NCBI RefSeq assembly: GCF_000317895.1
Contig: NC_019567.1
Coordinates: 620,001 to 684,000, forward strand
Direction: 5' to 3'
DNA: 64,000 nucleotides
Origin: Bdellovibrio bacteriovorus str. Tiberius
GTDB taxonomy: Bacteria; Bdellovibrionota; Bdellovibrionia; Bdellovibrionales; Bdellovibrionaceae
Below the pieces are notes generated by a model. It did not search any database and was not told where the DNA came from. It saw only the letters and a list, made by a program, of their open reading frames with translations. Position numbers and translations under genes: made by a program. Positions 50,566 to 59,278 of the stretch are shown here, piece after piece (position 1 is the stretch's first letter; each line of letters starts with the position of its first letter).

Positions 50566-51750
50566 TTAGGCTATTTTGGCGGCGGCCGCTCGGTTTTTCT
50601 GCCCCCGGCGGAAAATGAGGGTCGCGATAAGGCAAAAGCCGAGCCCACCCAGGCTGACGGCAGGCCATTGGCCCCAGCTCCACAAAGCCGAACCCACGTA
50701 AGACCCGAGGCTTCCTCCGGTAAAGTAGGCAAAGATGTAGATCGTGTTCAGGCGAGAGTGGTATTCCGGCGCATGGCTAAACACGCGTGATTGGTTGGAA
50801 ATATGGGCAACCTGAATGCCCAGATCCAGCACCAAAACACCCAGAACGATGCCCGCCACGAAAGTGGAGGAAAGTGCTAGCAGGGCAAAGGCCCCCATAG
50901 AACAATATAGTCCCATGCGGATGGTGGCAGCGGCCCCTTTTTTGTCGGCATAGCGTCCAGCCAGTGGAGCCGCCAAAGCGCCGATCATCCCCAAAGCTCC
51001 AAACAGGCCGATGGTTTTCGGGTCATAGTTAAAGGGTGCAGCCTCCAGCAGGAAGGTCAGCGTTGTCCAGAATGCCGAGAAGGTCCCGAACAGGATTGCG
51101 CCCATCAAAGCAGCTTCGCGCATGGTGGGAAGCTCACGGAAAAGTTTAGCCGTGGAAAGCAGCAGCTGTTTGTACGTGCCTTTGAAGTTTGGTTCTGACA
51201 TCGGCAGTACGAATTGCGACACGATGGAAAGAATCAGACTGACTGCGCCGGCAAAAATGAAAACGGTTTTCCAGCCGAAGTACTGCGCGATGAAACCCGC
51301 CAGAGTCCTTGCCATCAGCGAGCCGATCAGAATACCGGAAAGCACGATGCCGACGACCTTGCCGCGCTCTTCAGGTTTGGCCAGGTTTGCCGCAAAGGGA
51401 ATCAAAACAGACTGGGACACGTTGAAGAAACCCATCACACAGCTGATCGCACAGAACACACCCAGGGTGGGACTGAAAGGCAGTGCGATCGCCAGCAGGC
51501 CTGCCATGGTCATAGAGCCTTGAATAAGTTTACGGCGTTCGATCATGTCGCCCATCGGAACCAGGAACAAAATCCCCAGTGCATAGCCGATCAAGGTGAA
51601 GGCTGGAACCAAAGACACTTTGCTTTCAGTCACACCAAATTCACGCGCCAGAATCCCCAGCAACGGTTGGTTGTAGTACATATTGCCCACGACCAGAATG
51701 CAGGTCAGGGTCATGAAGAAAACTTGTGTGCGAGAAAGGCCTTTACCCAT
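50566..51750 (-). CDS. MFS transporter, YnfM/AraJ-like
   Basis: A 394-residue major facilitator protein with twelve predicted membrane segments. The N-terminus VVGNMYYNQPLLGILAREFG and the motif A loop PMGDMIERRKLIQG are characteristic of the YnfM-like group of H+-coupled exporters. Substrate unknown. The start at 51750 lies about 30 nt before repeated ATTCA-type elements on the minus strand, which could be a regulator site. It is monocistronic. Confidence 0.88.
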   Translation of the reverse strand: MGKGLSRTQVFFMTLTCILVVGNMYYNQPLLGILAREFGVTESKVSLVPAFTLIGYALGILFLVPMGDMIERRKLIQGSMTMAGLLAIALPFSPTLGVFCAISCVMGFFNVSQSVLIPFAANLAKPEERGKVVGIVLSGILIGSLMARTLAGFIAQYFGWKTVFIFAGAVSLILSIVSQFVLPMSEPNFKGTYKQLLLSTAKLFRELPTMREAALMGAILFGTFSAFWTTLTFLLEAAPFNYDPKTIGLFGALGMIGALAAPLAGRYADKKGAAATIRMGLYCSMGAFALLALSSTFVAGIVLGVLVLDLGIQVAHISNQSRVFSHAPEYHSRLNTIYIFAYFTGGSLGSYVGSALWSWGQWPAVSLGGLGFCLIATLIFRRGQKNRAAAAKIA

Positions 51751-51808
51751 AGGATCCTATAGGTAGTTCATTTGAATGTGATATTCAATCAATAGATGCG
51801 AATGTGAA

Positions 51809-52588
51809 TTATTGCTGCGACATTACTGAGTCGCACTCTGAAATAATCTGTTTCGCAGGTTTGCCTTTGTGGCAGGACTTGCGCAGATCGCGAATCAGCT
51901 TCATTTTTTTGTCTTCGGATTTCAGCGCTTCAACGTCGTGAACAAATCCATAGAAGTCACTTAGCACGGCACCTTGAATTTCAGCGGTGATAACCAGTTT
52001 GTCCGTGGTGCTGACGCCATCGGGATTCTGCTGGCGTTCTTTCAGGCGATCAATCTTACTCATGATCTTGTGGGCCGGAACCATCAGGCGGTGAATGCGG
52101 CTGATATCATCTGTGATCAGGCGGAAATCAGGATCCTGCAGGGCACGGGTGCCTTGCTGTTGATAATATTTTTCCAGATAAGCGACTTTGTTTTCTCTCA
52201 GTTGTTCGCGGTCCATGTGACTGGCATCGCACAATGACGGGCACAGCGGCGGCGGGTTGGTTTTTTCAAGCTTGCGCACCAGATCGCCGATTTCAGAACT
52301 CATCATCACAAATGACCTTGAAGTGTCGAAGGCCTTGCGGAAGTTTTCTTTCGAGGATGCCGGAATCAGCTCTTGTGCCGGAGCCTGATCGCCGGTTTTC
52401 AGATCCGGAGTCAAAGTGGCTTTGGCCACCGGGTAGGGTTTTTTCTGAACTGTGGTGGTGTTCGTGGGGTTTTGGATTAGATAATCAACCGTGTAGTAGG
52501 TGATGACAGCCATTCCAACAAAGGCGCAGGTCACGATTCCCAACGTGAAAAACATCAGATACTTCAATGTGCTGCGCAGAAACTTCAT
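51809..52588 (-). CDS. Membrane-anchored periplasmic protein, unknown function
   Basis: A 259-residue protein with one N-terminal membrane segment (about 10-36) and a charged helical periplasmic part. Four Cys occur, two of them in CPSLCDASHM. No domain is recognised. It follows the PLD-like gene by 38 nt on the same strand and is probably its operon partner. Confidence 0.7.
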   Translation of the reverse strand: MKFLRSTLKYLMFFTLGIVTCAFVGMAVITYYTVDYLIQNPTNTTTVQKKPYPVAKATLTPDLKTGDQAPAQELIPASSKENFRKAFDTSRSFVMMSSEIGDLVRKLEKTNPPPLCPSLCDASHMDREQLRENKVAYLEKYYQQQGTRALQDPDFRLITDDISRIHRLMVPAHKIMSKIDRLKERQQNPDGVSTTDKLVITAEIQGAVLSDFYGFVHDVEALKSEDKKMKLIRDLRKSCHKGKPAKQIISECDSVMSQQ

Positions 52589-52626
52589 GAACAGAAAATT
52601 AGCAGAAGCCGGTGAATCTGTCAGCC

Positions 52627-54381
52627 TTATTGATCTCTTTCCATGGATTCATCGCCCACAGTCTCGTCCGGGGAAGGAAGCGCCTTCAGATTGCGTTTAT
52701 TTGCTTCCTGGGTCACAGACCGGGCTGACTGTTGGTACAGATATCCGAACAGACCTCGGGCTTGTTCCACAATCGCGGCATCTTTAACGATCACGATCTG
52801 CTCGTTGTTGTTTTCGGCGTTTTCACTTGGATTGAAGGATGTTCCCAAAACAGCCATCGAATCCTCGGGGAAGATAAACACCTTGTGGTGAATTTTGGAT
52901 GTGGTCTTCACGGAAGTCCCGTCTTCCAGACGGAAATGGCGTTCACCATAAATAGAAGGCGCTGTGCGGATCTTGGTCTGAAGGTCCGTCACTCCCGCAG
53001 CGCCCAAGGCCTGCAGAATCGGCGCTTCGCCATCGGTCAGATATTTGCCCGAAGGCAGATCCTTCTTCAGACCCGACAACAACAGGAACGCACTCCATTC
53101 GCGCATGGCAAAGGGGGTGTCGCCGACAGAACGGAAATCAAACTGACCTTTTTCACTCATGTCCCGGGCCGCACGTTCAATCAGCGCGCTTTGAATTTGC
53201 TTGGAGGAAAACGCAAAGTGCACAGCCTCGATCGGACCCTTCGAGTTTTGAATCAACGGAACAAAGATGCTTTTGTTCACATCGCCTTCACCGCCGTTCG
53301 GCGAGAATGAAAGGACGATGTAAGAGGGCTCTTCATTGGGGCTTTTCTTTTCGCCCATGATTTTGTAACTGCCACTGATTGGGTACTGGCTTTGACCACG
53401 GATTTTGTATTCCAGGGTTTTTTTAAGTTCGGCCTTGGTGGCTTGTGCTGGCAAAGTTCCCAGGATCATCAAAGCATGATTGGCGTTGGGGATAGAAAAC
53501 TCATTGCGTTTTTCCGGCGGCAGATTCACAAGATCCCCTTCAGGACCAATGCAGCTTTGTGTGAAGTTGCCAGACAGGAACAGCACCGCGGCTTTTGGAC
53601 CAAAAGGGTCACGCAGAATGATCTTCTGGTGATTCAGGCCCACGGATTTCACTGCGACGGTTTTAAATTTATCACTTTCCAAAGTGGCAAGGTCATCAAA
53701 GATGGCTTTCACTTCAGGGCGGGTGCTGATGGTGCCGGCGTCAATTCCACCTGTGACCTTCACGCCTTTTTTCGTGTGCTGGTTCTTTAGTGCATCCGCG
53801 ATTACTTTCAGATCGAAATCAAATACATTGTACCAGATTTCCTGCTCGGCTCCGGCGATGAAGTCCACGACAACTTTGCGCAGATCATCGCCCGGCAATG
53901 TGCGGGTCTTGCCTTTGATGGTTTTTAAGTGCGGGTGATTAATGAACAGACGCATGCCACGAAACCCCGGAGATCCACCGGGCAGATCCATCGTCAGGGG
54001 CTGAGACGGGCTTTCGTATTTCGCCAGTTGTTCAGCAAAGCGCGGGGTTTGCACCACGGTTTTAAGCTGGGTTTTGACTTCTTTTAGATAAGCCGTGTAA
54101 GCCTCGGGCGATTCACTTTGGGCCTTGGCCAATTTCGCGGTCGTATCTTCAAGGATCGCGATGTATTCAGGATTTTTCTTCAGTAAAAACACCAGCTGAC
54201 TTTGAGTCAGGGGATTTTTCTGCTGCACGATAGATTCGTTCAGGGCCTTATAAAGGTCTTTTTGAGTCATGGTTTTAAAGGCCACATCAAAGATCCGGGC
54301 ATAGTCGTAGCTGTCGGCTAGTGCCGGGGCCACCAGGATCTGAAGAACGAACAAACTAAAGAATAATAGCTTCTTAACCAT
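52627..54381 (-). CDS. Exported phospholipase D-like protein
   Basis: A 584-residue protein with signal peptide (MVKKLLFFSLFVLQILVAPA). Two PLD half-sites are seen. The first is complete: NHQKIILRD near residue 250 fits HxKx4D, followed by SGNFTQS. The second, near residue 497, reads IHHKVFIFPED: the His and Lys are present but Pro occupies the Asp position, with GTSFNPSENAENNNEQ after it. Such proteins cleave phosphodiesters in lipids or nucleic acids. Export suggests action on the envelope or on prey. The start at 54381 fits the signal peptide; earlier frame codons do not. Confidence 0.85.
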   Translation of the reverse strand: MVKKLLFFSLFVLQILVAPALADSYDYARIFDVAFKTMTQKDLYKALNESIVQQKNPLTQSQLVFLLKKNPEYIAILEDTTAKLAKAQSESPEAYTAYLKEVKTQLKTVVQTPRFAEQLAKYESPSQPLTMDLPGGSPGFRGMRLFINHPHLKTIKGKTRTLPGDDLRKVVVDFIAGAEQEIWYNVFDFDLKVIADALKNQHTKKGVKVTGGIDAGTISTRPEVKAIFDDLATLESDKFKTVAVKSVGLNHQKIILRDPFGPKAAVLFLSGNFTQSCIGPEGDLVNLPPEKRNEFSIPNANHALMILGTLPAQATKAELKKTLEYKIRGQSQYPISGSYKIMGEKKSPNEEPSYIVLSFSPNGGEGDVNKSIFVPLIQNSKGPIEAVHFAFSSKQIQSALIERAARDMSEKGQFDFRSVGDTPFAMREWSAFLLLSGLKKDLPSGKYLTDGEAPILQALGAAGVTDLQTKIRTAPSIYGERHFRLEDGTSVKTTSKIHHKVFIFPEDSMAVLGTSFNPSENAENNNEQIVIVKDAAIVEQARGLFGYLYQQSARSVTQEANKRNLKALPSPDETVGDESMERDQ

Positions 54382-54493
54382 TCCGTGAAGTACAGCAAAT
54401 CCCCCGCCATTCGGAGGAAAGCTTATATTTGATATGGAACCCATAGGCCGGGGTTTGAGGGCCCAAAACCGTCACCGGGGGGCCTTTTAGGGA

Positions 54494-54529
54494 ATAAAAA
54501 ACGGACCGAAGGTGGTTCGGTCCGTTTTA
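54494..54529 (-). terminator. Intrinsic terminator
   Basis: ACGGACCGAA (54501-54510) pairs with TTCGGTCCGT (54516-54525); on the minus strand a T run follows. It ends the gene 54554-54886. Confidence 0.88.
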
Positions 54530-54553
54530 AGGTTTGGTTCGAACGGATGAAGA

Positions 54554-54886
54554 CTAGATCGCCAGACGGCAGGAAGCTTCCATCAGAATTTCACGACTCC
54601 ACAGGGTCCATTTGGTTTCGTCCTCTTCGGTGCGCAGAACGCCGTCAGCATAAGAACGGGACACGTTGGTTTCGTAAACTTCGATATAGAATTTGCCAGC
54701 GCCCTGATTGCGCACGCTGATTTGATAGTTGTCGTAAGTGCCGATAGCAGCATTCTTGCCGACAACAGTGGACACCTTCGTGTCGACCATCACTTCGCTG
54801 TTCACCGTAAGCTTGCAGAAAAGATCCTGAGCCTGAGCCGCAGCGCCAGACAACAAAACTGTGAGTGAAAGAAGCAGGTGTTTCAT
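54554..54886 (-). CDS. Small secreted protein, 110 residues
   Basis: A signal peptide (MKHLLLSLTVLLSGAAAQAQ) precedes a small beta-rich domain with two Cys (LFCKLTV and ASCRLAI) near the ends of the mature chain, likely one disulfide. The layout resembles the proteins at 26390 and 36151. No function can be named. GGAGG lies upstream of the ATG. Confidence 0.72.
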   Translation of the reverse strand: MKHLLLSLTVLLSGAAAQAQDLFCKLTVNSEVMVDTKVSTVVGKNAAIGTYDNYQISVRNQGAGKFYIEVYETNVSRSYADGVLRTEEDETKWTLWSREILMEASCRLAI

Positions 54887-55000
54887 AGTAGTTCCTCCAT
54901 GGATGTCTATTCATGCTGTCAGTGCCAAACACAAAGTGTCCACAGTTTATCGCGGAACAAGACAAAAGGTCCTTAAAGCCACAAGATCAAGGACCGGGAA

Positions 55001-55105
55001 CCAAAAAGGTACCTGCTTACTTTTGCATAAACGACGCATCAAAAAAGAGGCCTCTGTTATGCGCTCAACGCAGTGTTTATGCAAAAGTAAGCAGGTACTT
55101 TTTGG
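55001..55105. repeat. Large near-perfect hairpin built from GGTNCC-type repeats
   Basis: Arms at 55001-55032 (core GGTACCTGCTTACTTTTGCA) and 55075-55105 pair over 31 bp with a one-base bulge. The loop has inner pairing (CGCAT/ATGCG) and GAGGCCTC. The adjoining ACCGGGAACC at 54993-55002 matches the copies near 467 and 1366. The element sits in a 288-nt gap. Confidence 0.8.
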
Positions 55106-55114
55106 GGATGGGGA

Positions 55115-55150
55115 ATAAAAAAAGGGAAGGTTTATGCCTTCCCTTTTTTT
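55115..55150. terminator. Bidirectional intrinsic terminator
   Basis: AAAGGGAAGG (55121-55130) pairs with CCTTCCCTTT across TTTATG, with A and T runs on both sides. It ends the Lys-rich coiled-coil gene. Confidence 0.88.
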
Positions 55151-55174
55151 AACTCTGAAAATGTCAGAAAAGAA

Positions 55175-55648
55175 TTACTTCTTTTTGGAAACTTTCTTGG
55201 TTGTTTTTTTCGCAGCAGCTTTTTTCACTGTCGCTTTTTTCTTCGTAGTTGCAGCAGGTTTAGCAGCTGCTTTTTTGGAAGAAGCTTTTTTAGTCGTTTG
55301 TTTTTTGAACAAGGACTTTTCTAGCTTGGTCTTTTGAACGATGGCTTTCTTTTTGTAAGCCTGGATGTTTTTTTCCAGATCGTCAGCGGACTTTTTGATT
55401 TTGGAAATAGTGCTGTTCACTTCTTTTTCCAATTTAGCTTCGGAAGTGGAAAGAACTTTTACGATCTCCTGATATTTCTTCCAAGCCAGTTCGATCTTGT
55501 CTTCTTTTTCCTGATCAAAACGGCCTTTAAGTTCAGACTCTTTCTTTTTGATCTCGTCGCTCAGCTTCTGGAAGCTTTCAAGAAGGTTTTGAACGTTTTT
55601 GTTGCCAGAAAGATTTTCAAGAATTTTTTGGAAAGCTGCAGTTGCCAC
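55175..55648 (-). CDS. Coiled-coil protein with histone H1-like Lys/Ala tail
   Basis: A 157-residue protein. Residues about 10-110 are charged, heptad-like coiled coil (ESFQKLSDEIKKKESELKGR and later). The last 45 residues are almost only Lys, Ala and Thr (for example KKASSKKAAAKPAATTKKKA), like histone H1-type or AlgP-type DNA-binding tails, so nucleoid or DNA binding is probable but unproven. The start is a GTG at 55648: AAAGGAG lies 5 nt upstream, whereas the longer frame from 55687 has no such signal. Confidence 0.78.
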   Translation of the reverse strand: MATAAFQKILENLSGNKNVQNLLESFQKLSDEIKKKESELKGRFDQEKEDKIELAWKKYQEIVKVLSTSEAKLEKEVNSTISKIKKSADDLEKNIQAYKKKAIVQKTKLEKSLFKKQTTKKASSKKAAAKPAATTKKKATVKKAAAKKTTKKVSKKK

Positions 55649-55698
55649 AAGGTCTCCTTTGTTTACATCCCCAACATACACCCGCAAGAGGGGAATTC

Positions 55699-55716
55699 AT
55701 AGCCCCTCGGGGCTAT
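55699..55716. promoter_or_regulatory. Perfect 8-bp inverted repeat at a stop codon
   Basis: ATAGCCCC and GGGGCTAT with a 2-nt centre overlap the TAG stop of the DUF4286 gene. On the plus strand four T follow. It may act as a processing or attenuating hairpin between the DUF4286 and coiled-coil genes. Confidence 0.5.
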
Positions 55717-56036
55717 TTTGACGTAAAATTAATAGTTTCAAGCCATACTTCGCGCTGGGCAGAGAACTGACCCGAGAACTTCTCCAGTCCTTTTTCGCGC
55801 ATTTGCATTGCGTATTCAGACATATAGGTCTTTACCGCCTCTTCATCCTTGAGGGTGTAGATGATCTTCACGTCTTTGCTGGAGGCTTCCATGGCGCCAC
55901 CTTTACGCAAGCAAAGCTCCGCTTTGATAAAGCCGGGTAGAGCAAGTACTTCAGCGATGTGTTCGTTTTTAAGCCAGTCGACGTACTCAGGGTAAGTCTC
56001 CCAACGAACTGCCAGTTGAACGATATAGGTAACCAT
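55713..56036 (-). CDS. DUF4286-like protein
   Basis: A 107-residue cytosolic protein that fits DUF4286: YIVQLAVRWETYPEYVDWLK then EHIAEVLALPGFIKAELCLR, a dimeric alpha/beta-barrel (ferredoxin-like) fold with the typical W and H positions. Function of the family is unknown. It follows the TldE gene by 8 nt in the same direction, so it probably belongs to the tldD-tldE operon. Confidence 0.75.
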   Translation of the reverse strand: MVTYIVQLAVRWETYPEYVDWLKNEHIAEVLALPGFIKAELCLRKGGAMEASSKDVKIIYTLKDEEAVKTYMSEYAMQMREKGLEKFSGQFSAQREVWLETINFTSK

Positions 56037-56044
56037 GACGCTCC

Positions 56045-57385
56045 TTAAAGAGTGAATTTAAAGTCCTTGATTAGCATGCCCGGCACTTTTTTGCCACCTA
56101 AAGCACGGCTTTCGTAAGTCGACACCATGGGGTCGACCTCTTGGAAGTCCGTCACTGCCAGCAGGTTTTCACCCAGGCAGTCAAACAGGCTTTCATCAAA
56201 ACGCAGATCCGCGATCGGCGCCACGATTTCACCGTTTTCAACCCAGAAGCACGCATAGCGGGTCATCCCGGTGATACGCGCATTCAGACGGTCCGACCAA
56301 TTCAAGTAATGCAGGTTGGACAAATAGAGTCCGGTGCCTAGTTCTTTCAAAATGTCGTCTTTTTTCAAGGCCCCAGGCAGGATCTCCATCGCGCGAGGAC
56401 CTTCATGGGAATCCCCCGCGTTGCTCTGAACGCCGTATTCTTTAGCCGAACGGCTGCTGATCACATAGCTGTCCAACTGTCCTTTGGTGATCAAGCCCAG
56501 TGTTTCCGGAGCCAGTTCACCCAAAGAGTTATAACGATGAGTCAGACCCATGCCATAGTTTTCGCGCATGTTGAACAGCGGCGACAGGGACTTTTCCTTG
56601 TCCGCCAGTTTCATCAAAGCACTGCCACCTTGTTTGTGGGCATTAAAGCTCAATGCCCCCCAAGAGAACATCGAAGCCAGTTCCGCCACCGCGCCCGGAG
56701 CCAGATAAGTGCGGTAAGCACCTGGCTGCAGGACTTTCTTCGGGCGGTCCATCAGGCTGAGCTGATTTTTGCTTTGGGCAATGCTGGCATCAAAAGCTTT
56801 TTGGTCCCAGTGAGTGCCGGCATAAATCGACTTCACGGCTTTTTCACCCATGTACAGGGAATAATCCACGAAGAAGTTTTCGGTCGCAAACCAGTGGCTT
56901 TGGCCAGCCGAGTTTTTATTCGCAGAAATGATAGGACCTGCGCAATAAAGCCCAGCAAAGTCAGCACCCGCTGCCGGAGTCGTGATCGCTTTGATCACGT
57001 CTTCGTCTTTCAGCAAAGAACCTTTGAAGGTGTTGTCGCTGGTGCCGTTGTTGACGATGGCCACCTGATACGGATCTTCAGGAAGAAGCGCACATTCCTG
57101 ACGGGCTTGGTCCAGCCAGAATTCAACACGCTGTTTGTCTTCATCAACTTCGCCGGTGATGGAAAAACTGATGTTCGCGGTCTTGCCGTCTTTTTGCAGG
57201 GTCAAAGTCAAAGAACGCTGTTCAACGTGGGTGTTCTGGCGGACTTTGTTCGCGTTGAAACGCACAAACAAAGATTCTTCCGCATGCAGGTTCACATTCG
57301 CAGCTTCATTCTTTTCAAGCTTTGCTAAAAGGTGATCCGCCACGATGTTGAAGGACTGTTTTGTTTTTTCTGTAAAATTAAGCAC
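56045..57385 (-). CDS. TldE/PmbA-family metalloprotease subunit
   Basis: A 446-residue protein of the TldD/PmbA (TldE) family; it lacks the zinc motif and pairs with TldD to form a heterodimeric protease that degrades unfolded peptides and matures some RiPPs such as microcin B17. The start is a GTG at 57385 with GGAGG 6 nt upstream, giving MLNFTEKTKQ; it overlaps the TldD stop by 8 nt. The family fold is recognisable from RITGMTRYACFWVENGEIVA near the end. Confidence 0.87.
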   Translation of the reverse strand: MLNFTEKTKQSFNIVADHLLAKLEKNEAANVNLHAEESLFVRFNANKVRQNTHVEQRSLTLTLQKDGKTANISFSITGEVDEDKQRVEFWLDQARQECALLPEDPYQVAIVNNGTSDNTFKGSLLKDEDVIKAITTPAAGADFAGLYCAGPIISANKNSAGQSHWFATENFFVDYSLYMGEKAVKSIYAGTHWDQKAFDASIAQSKNQLSLMDRPKKVLQPGAYRTYLAPGAVAELASMFSWGALSFNAHKQGGSALMKLADKEKSLSPLFNMRENYGMGLTHRYNSLGELAPETLGLITKGQLDSYVISSRSAKEYGVQSNAGDSHEGPRAMEILPGALKKDDILKELGTGLYLSNLHYLNWSDRLNARITGMTRYACFWVENGEIVAPIADLRFDESLFDCLGENLLAVTDFQEVDPMVSTYESRALGGKKVPGMLIKDFKFTL

Positions 57386-58799
57386 CGAAAACCTCCACAT
57401 CTGCAAACAGGCAATAAGGCGTGGTGTGTCCCACACGGATCACCTGATTTGGTTCCCCTTTACCACAGTACGGAGATCCAAAGGTCTCGCGGTTTTCACT
57501 GACGGCTTTCAGGTTGTTCCAGAACTTCACGGTGGTGCCGCGATAGTTTGGATTTTTCACGGTCTTGGTCAGTTTGCCGTTTTCAATCAGTTTACCGTAT
57601 TCACAGCCGAACTGGAATTTGTTGCGGTAATCATCAATGGACCAGGACTTGTTCGCCAGCATGAATACACCGCGCTCAACGGAAGCAATCATGTCTTCCA
57701 GTTTGGAAGTGCCCGGCTCAAGGTTGATGTTCGCCATACGGTCAATCGGCGCACGATTCCAGGATGAAGATCTTGAATTCGCCACACCTGGCAGGTTCAG
57801 ACGGCTTTGTGATTCAAGACCGCCCAAGCCACGCACCAGCAGGCCGTTGTGAATCAGGAATTCTTTGGTTGCCGGGTGACCGGAATCATCAAACGCATAA
57901 GATGCCAGAGCGTCTTCGATGGTCGGATCGAAAGTCACGTTCATCAGTTTGGAACCATACTGCAGGTGTCCGAAGTCATCTGGTTTTACGAAGCTCCAGC
58001 CGGCATAGTTTCTTTCATCACCCAAAATACGATCGTATTCCAGCGGGTGACCGATGGATTCGTGCACTTGCAAAGTCATCTGGTCTGGAGCCAGCAAAAG
58101 ATCCATGGAAGTGTCCGGGCAGTTTTCGGCAGAAAGCAGCTCGACGGCTTCTTCCGCCAGTTTTTTGGAACGTTCCAGGATGGAAGCGCGGTCAAAGACC
58201 TCAGCCCCCACCTGAAGGCAACGTGCCAAACCGCCGCTGTCGGAACGGGTCTGGGTTTCGCCACCGGCCGCCGCGGTTGCCGAGAAGTCCGTGTTCACGA
58301 TTGAAAAGCTTTGTTCGAAATCAGATCCGGAAGATGTCACCGTGTGGAAGTGAGTTTCCACGATCATCGCGGTGGCAGAACGGCTGACGATCTTGTCAGA
58401 AACCTTCATGGCACGAGTTGCGTCCACGAAAATGTCTGAAATTTCCTTCGCCGAGAAAGAATCCAAAGGTTTTACCACCGGGGATTTGTAAGAGCCTTGT
58501 GCCACCGGGCGCTGGTCCACAGAGAAATTGTGAACTTTGTGTGAGCTTGCAGCTTTCGCCATCATGATGGCTTTATCCAAAGCGCGTTTGATGCCGGTGC
58601 CGCTCAGGTCACTGGTGCCGGAAAAACCAAAGTGGCCGTTTACCAAAACCTCGACCATGACCCCTTGATCGAAACTGATCACATTACGGTCCGGCTTTTC
58701 ATCGCGAACCATGCGGTAGGTGGTTTTTTCAGTCACGTGACGCAAACTGACCCAGTCAGCGGATCCTTTGAGCGTGTGGAGGGTTCTTTGTAAATCCAT
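57378..58799 (-). CDS. tldD: TldD-family zinc metalloprotease
   Basis: A 473-residue protein with the HExxxH zinc site HESIGHPLE near residues 246-254 and the family segments SGGLARCLQVGAEVFDRASI, TFDPTIEDALASYAFDDSGH and HNGLLVRGLGGLESQSRLNL. It is the catalytic partner of the adjacent TldE-like protein, with which it shares an 8-nt overlap, so the two are translated together. In E. coli TldDE removes leader peptides and cleaves CcdA; a general peptide-clearing role is likely here. No RiPP gene is visible nearby. Confidence 0.93.
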   Translation of the reverse strand: MDLQRTLHTLKGSADWVSLRHVTEKTTYRMVRDEKPDRNVISFDQGVMVEVLVNGHFGFSGTSDLSGTGIKRALDKAIMMAKAASSHKVHNFSVDQRPVAQGSYKSPVVKPLDSFSAKEISDIFVDATRAMKVSDKIVSRSATAMIVETHFHTVTSSGSDFEQSFSIVNTDFSATAAAGGETQTRSDSGGLARCLQVGAEVFDRASILERSKKLAEEAVELLSAENCPDTSMDLLLAPDQMTLQVHESIGHPLEYDRILGDERNYAGWSFVKPDDFGHLQYGSKLMNVTFDPTIEDALASYAFDDSGHPATKEFLIHNGLLVRGLGGLESQSRLNLPGVANSRSSSWNRAPIDRMANINLEPGTSKLEDMIASVERGVFMLANKSWSIDDYRNKFQFGCEYGKLIENGKLTKTVKNPNYRGTTVKFWNNLKAVSENRETFGSPYCGKGEPNQVIRVGHTTPYCLFADVEVFGA

Positions 58800-59026
58800 T
58801 AAAGACCTCTTTTCCGAGTAGAATTAAGCACTTCCAATAACCAATCATGCCCGAAAAGACAACCTCGAAGGGTGCTTTCTGAAAAGTCTTATCAAGCGGT
58901 ACCCCTCGGGGCGAGGGTGGGCGAGATGGAGGGTCGAGTGTCAGAATGGGTTGGCAAGGCCTTTGCTTTATACGTTCTCAGGGAGGTTGCTGGTGTCATA
59001 AAGAACCAGCAAAAAAGGGGATGAAT

Positions 59027-59266
59027 ATGAGAGTACTTCTAGCACTTCTAGCAACAGGTTTCATGATCATGATCACTTACTTCGGTCCGGCAAATGCTTC
59101 GACCTTGGCGACCCCAAGTTGCAAAATGACTTCCGAGGGCATCTTTGATGGTTCTTGGGTGAAGCACCGTATCGTGGTGAACGAAGATGTTGTTTATGGT
59201 GCGAATGACATGGATTCCATCCTGTCCCAGCTTGATTCCTTGCGTGATCAGGGCCTTTGCCGCTAA
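59027..59266 (+). CDS. Small secreted protein, 79 residues
   Basis: A signal peptide (MRVLLALLATGFMIMITYFG, site near ANA-ST) is followed by about 55 mature residues with two Cys (PSCKMTS and GLCR at the end). No family is recognised. Of two in-frame ATGs, 59027 is preferred since AAGGGG is at proper spacing from it and touches the earlier one at 59021. It ends 12 nt before the EpmA-like gene and may share its transcript. Confidence 0.7.
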   Translation: MRVLLALLATGFMIMITYFGPANASTLATPSCKMTSEGIFDGSWVKHRIVVNEDVVYGANDMDSILSQLDSLRDQGLCR

Positions 59267-59278
59267 AGTGGCAGGGCT

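Noticed and set aside
54905-55152. Short plus-strand open frames over the large hairpin
   Set aside because: They arise from the repeat arms and terminator and carry no start signal or coding character.
57378-59266. RiPP cluster around TldD/TldE
   Set aside because: No precursor peptide, cyclase or transporter lies nearby; the small protein at 59027 has an ordinary signal peptide and is on the other strand.
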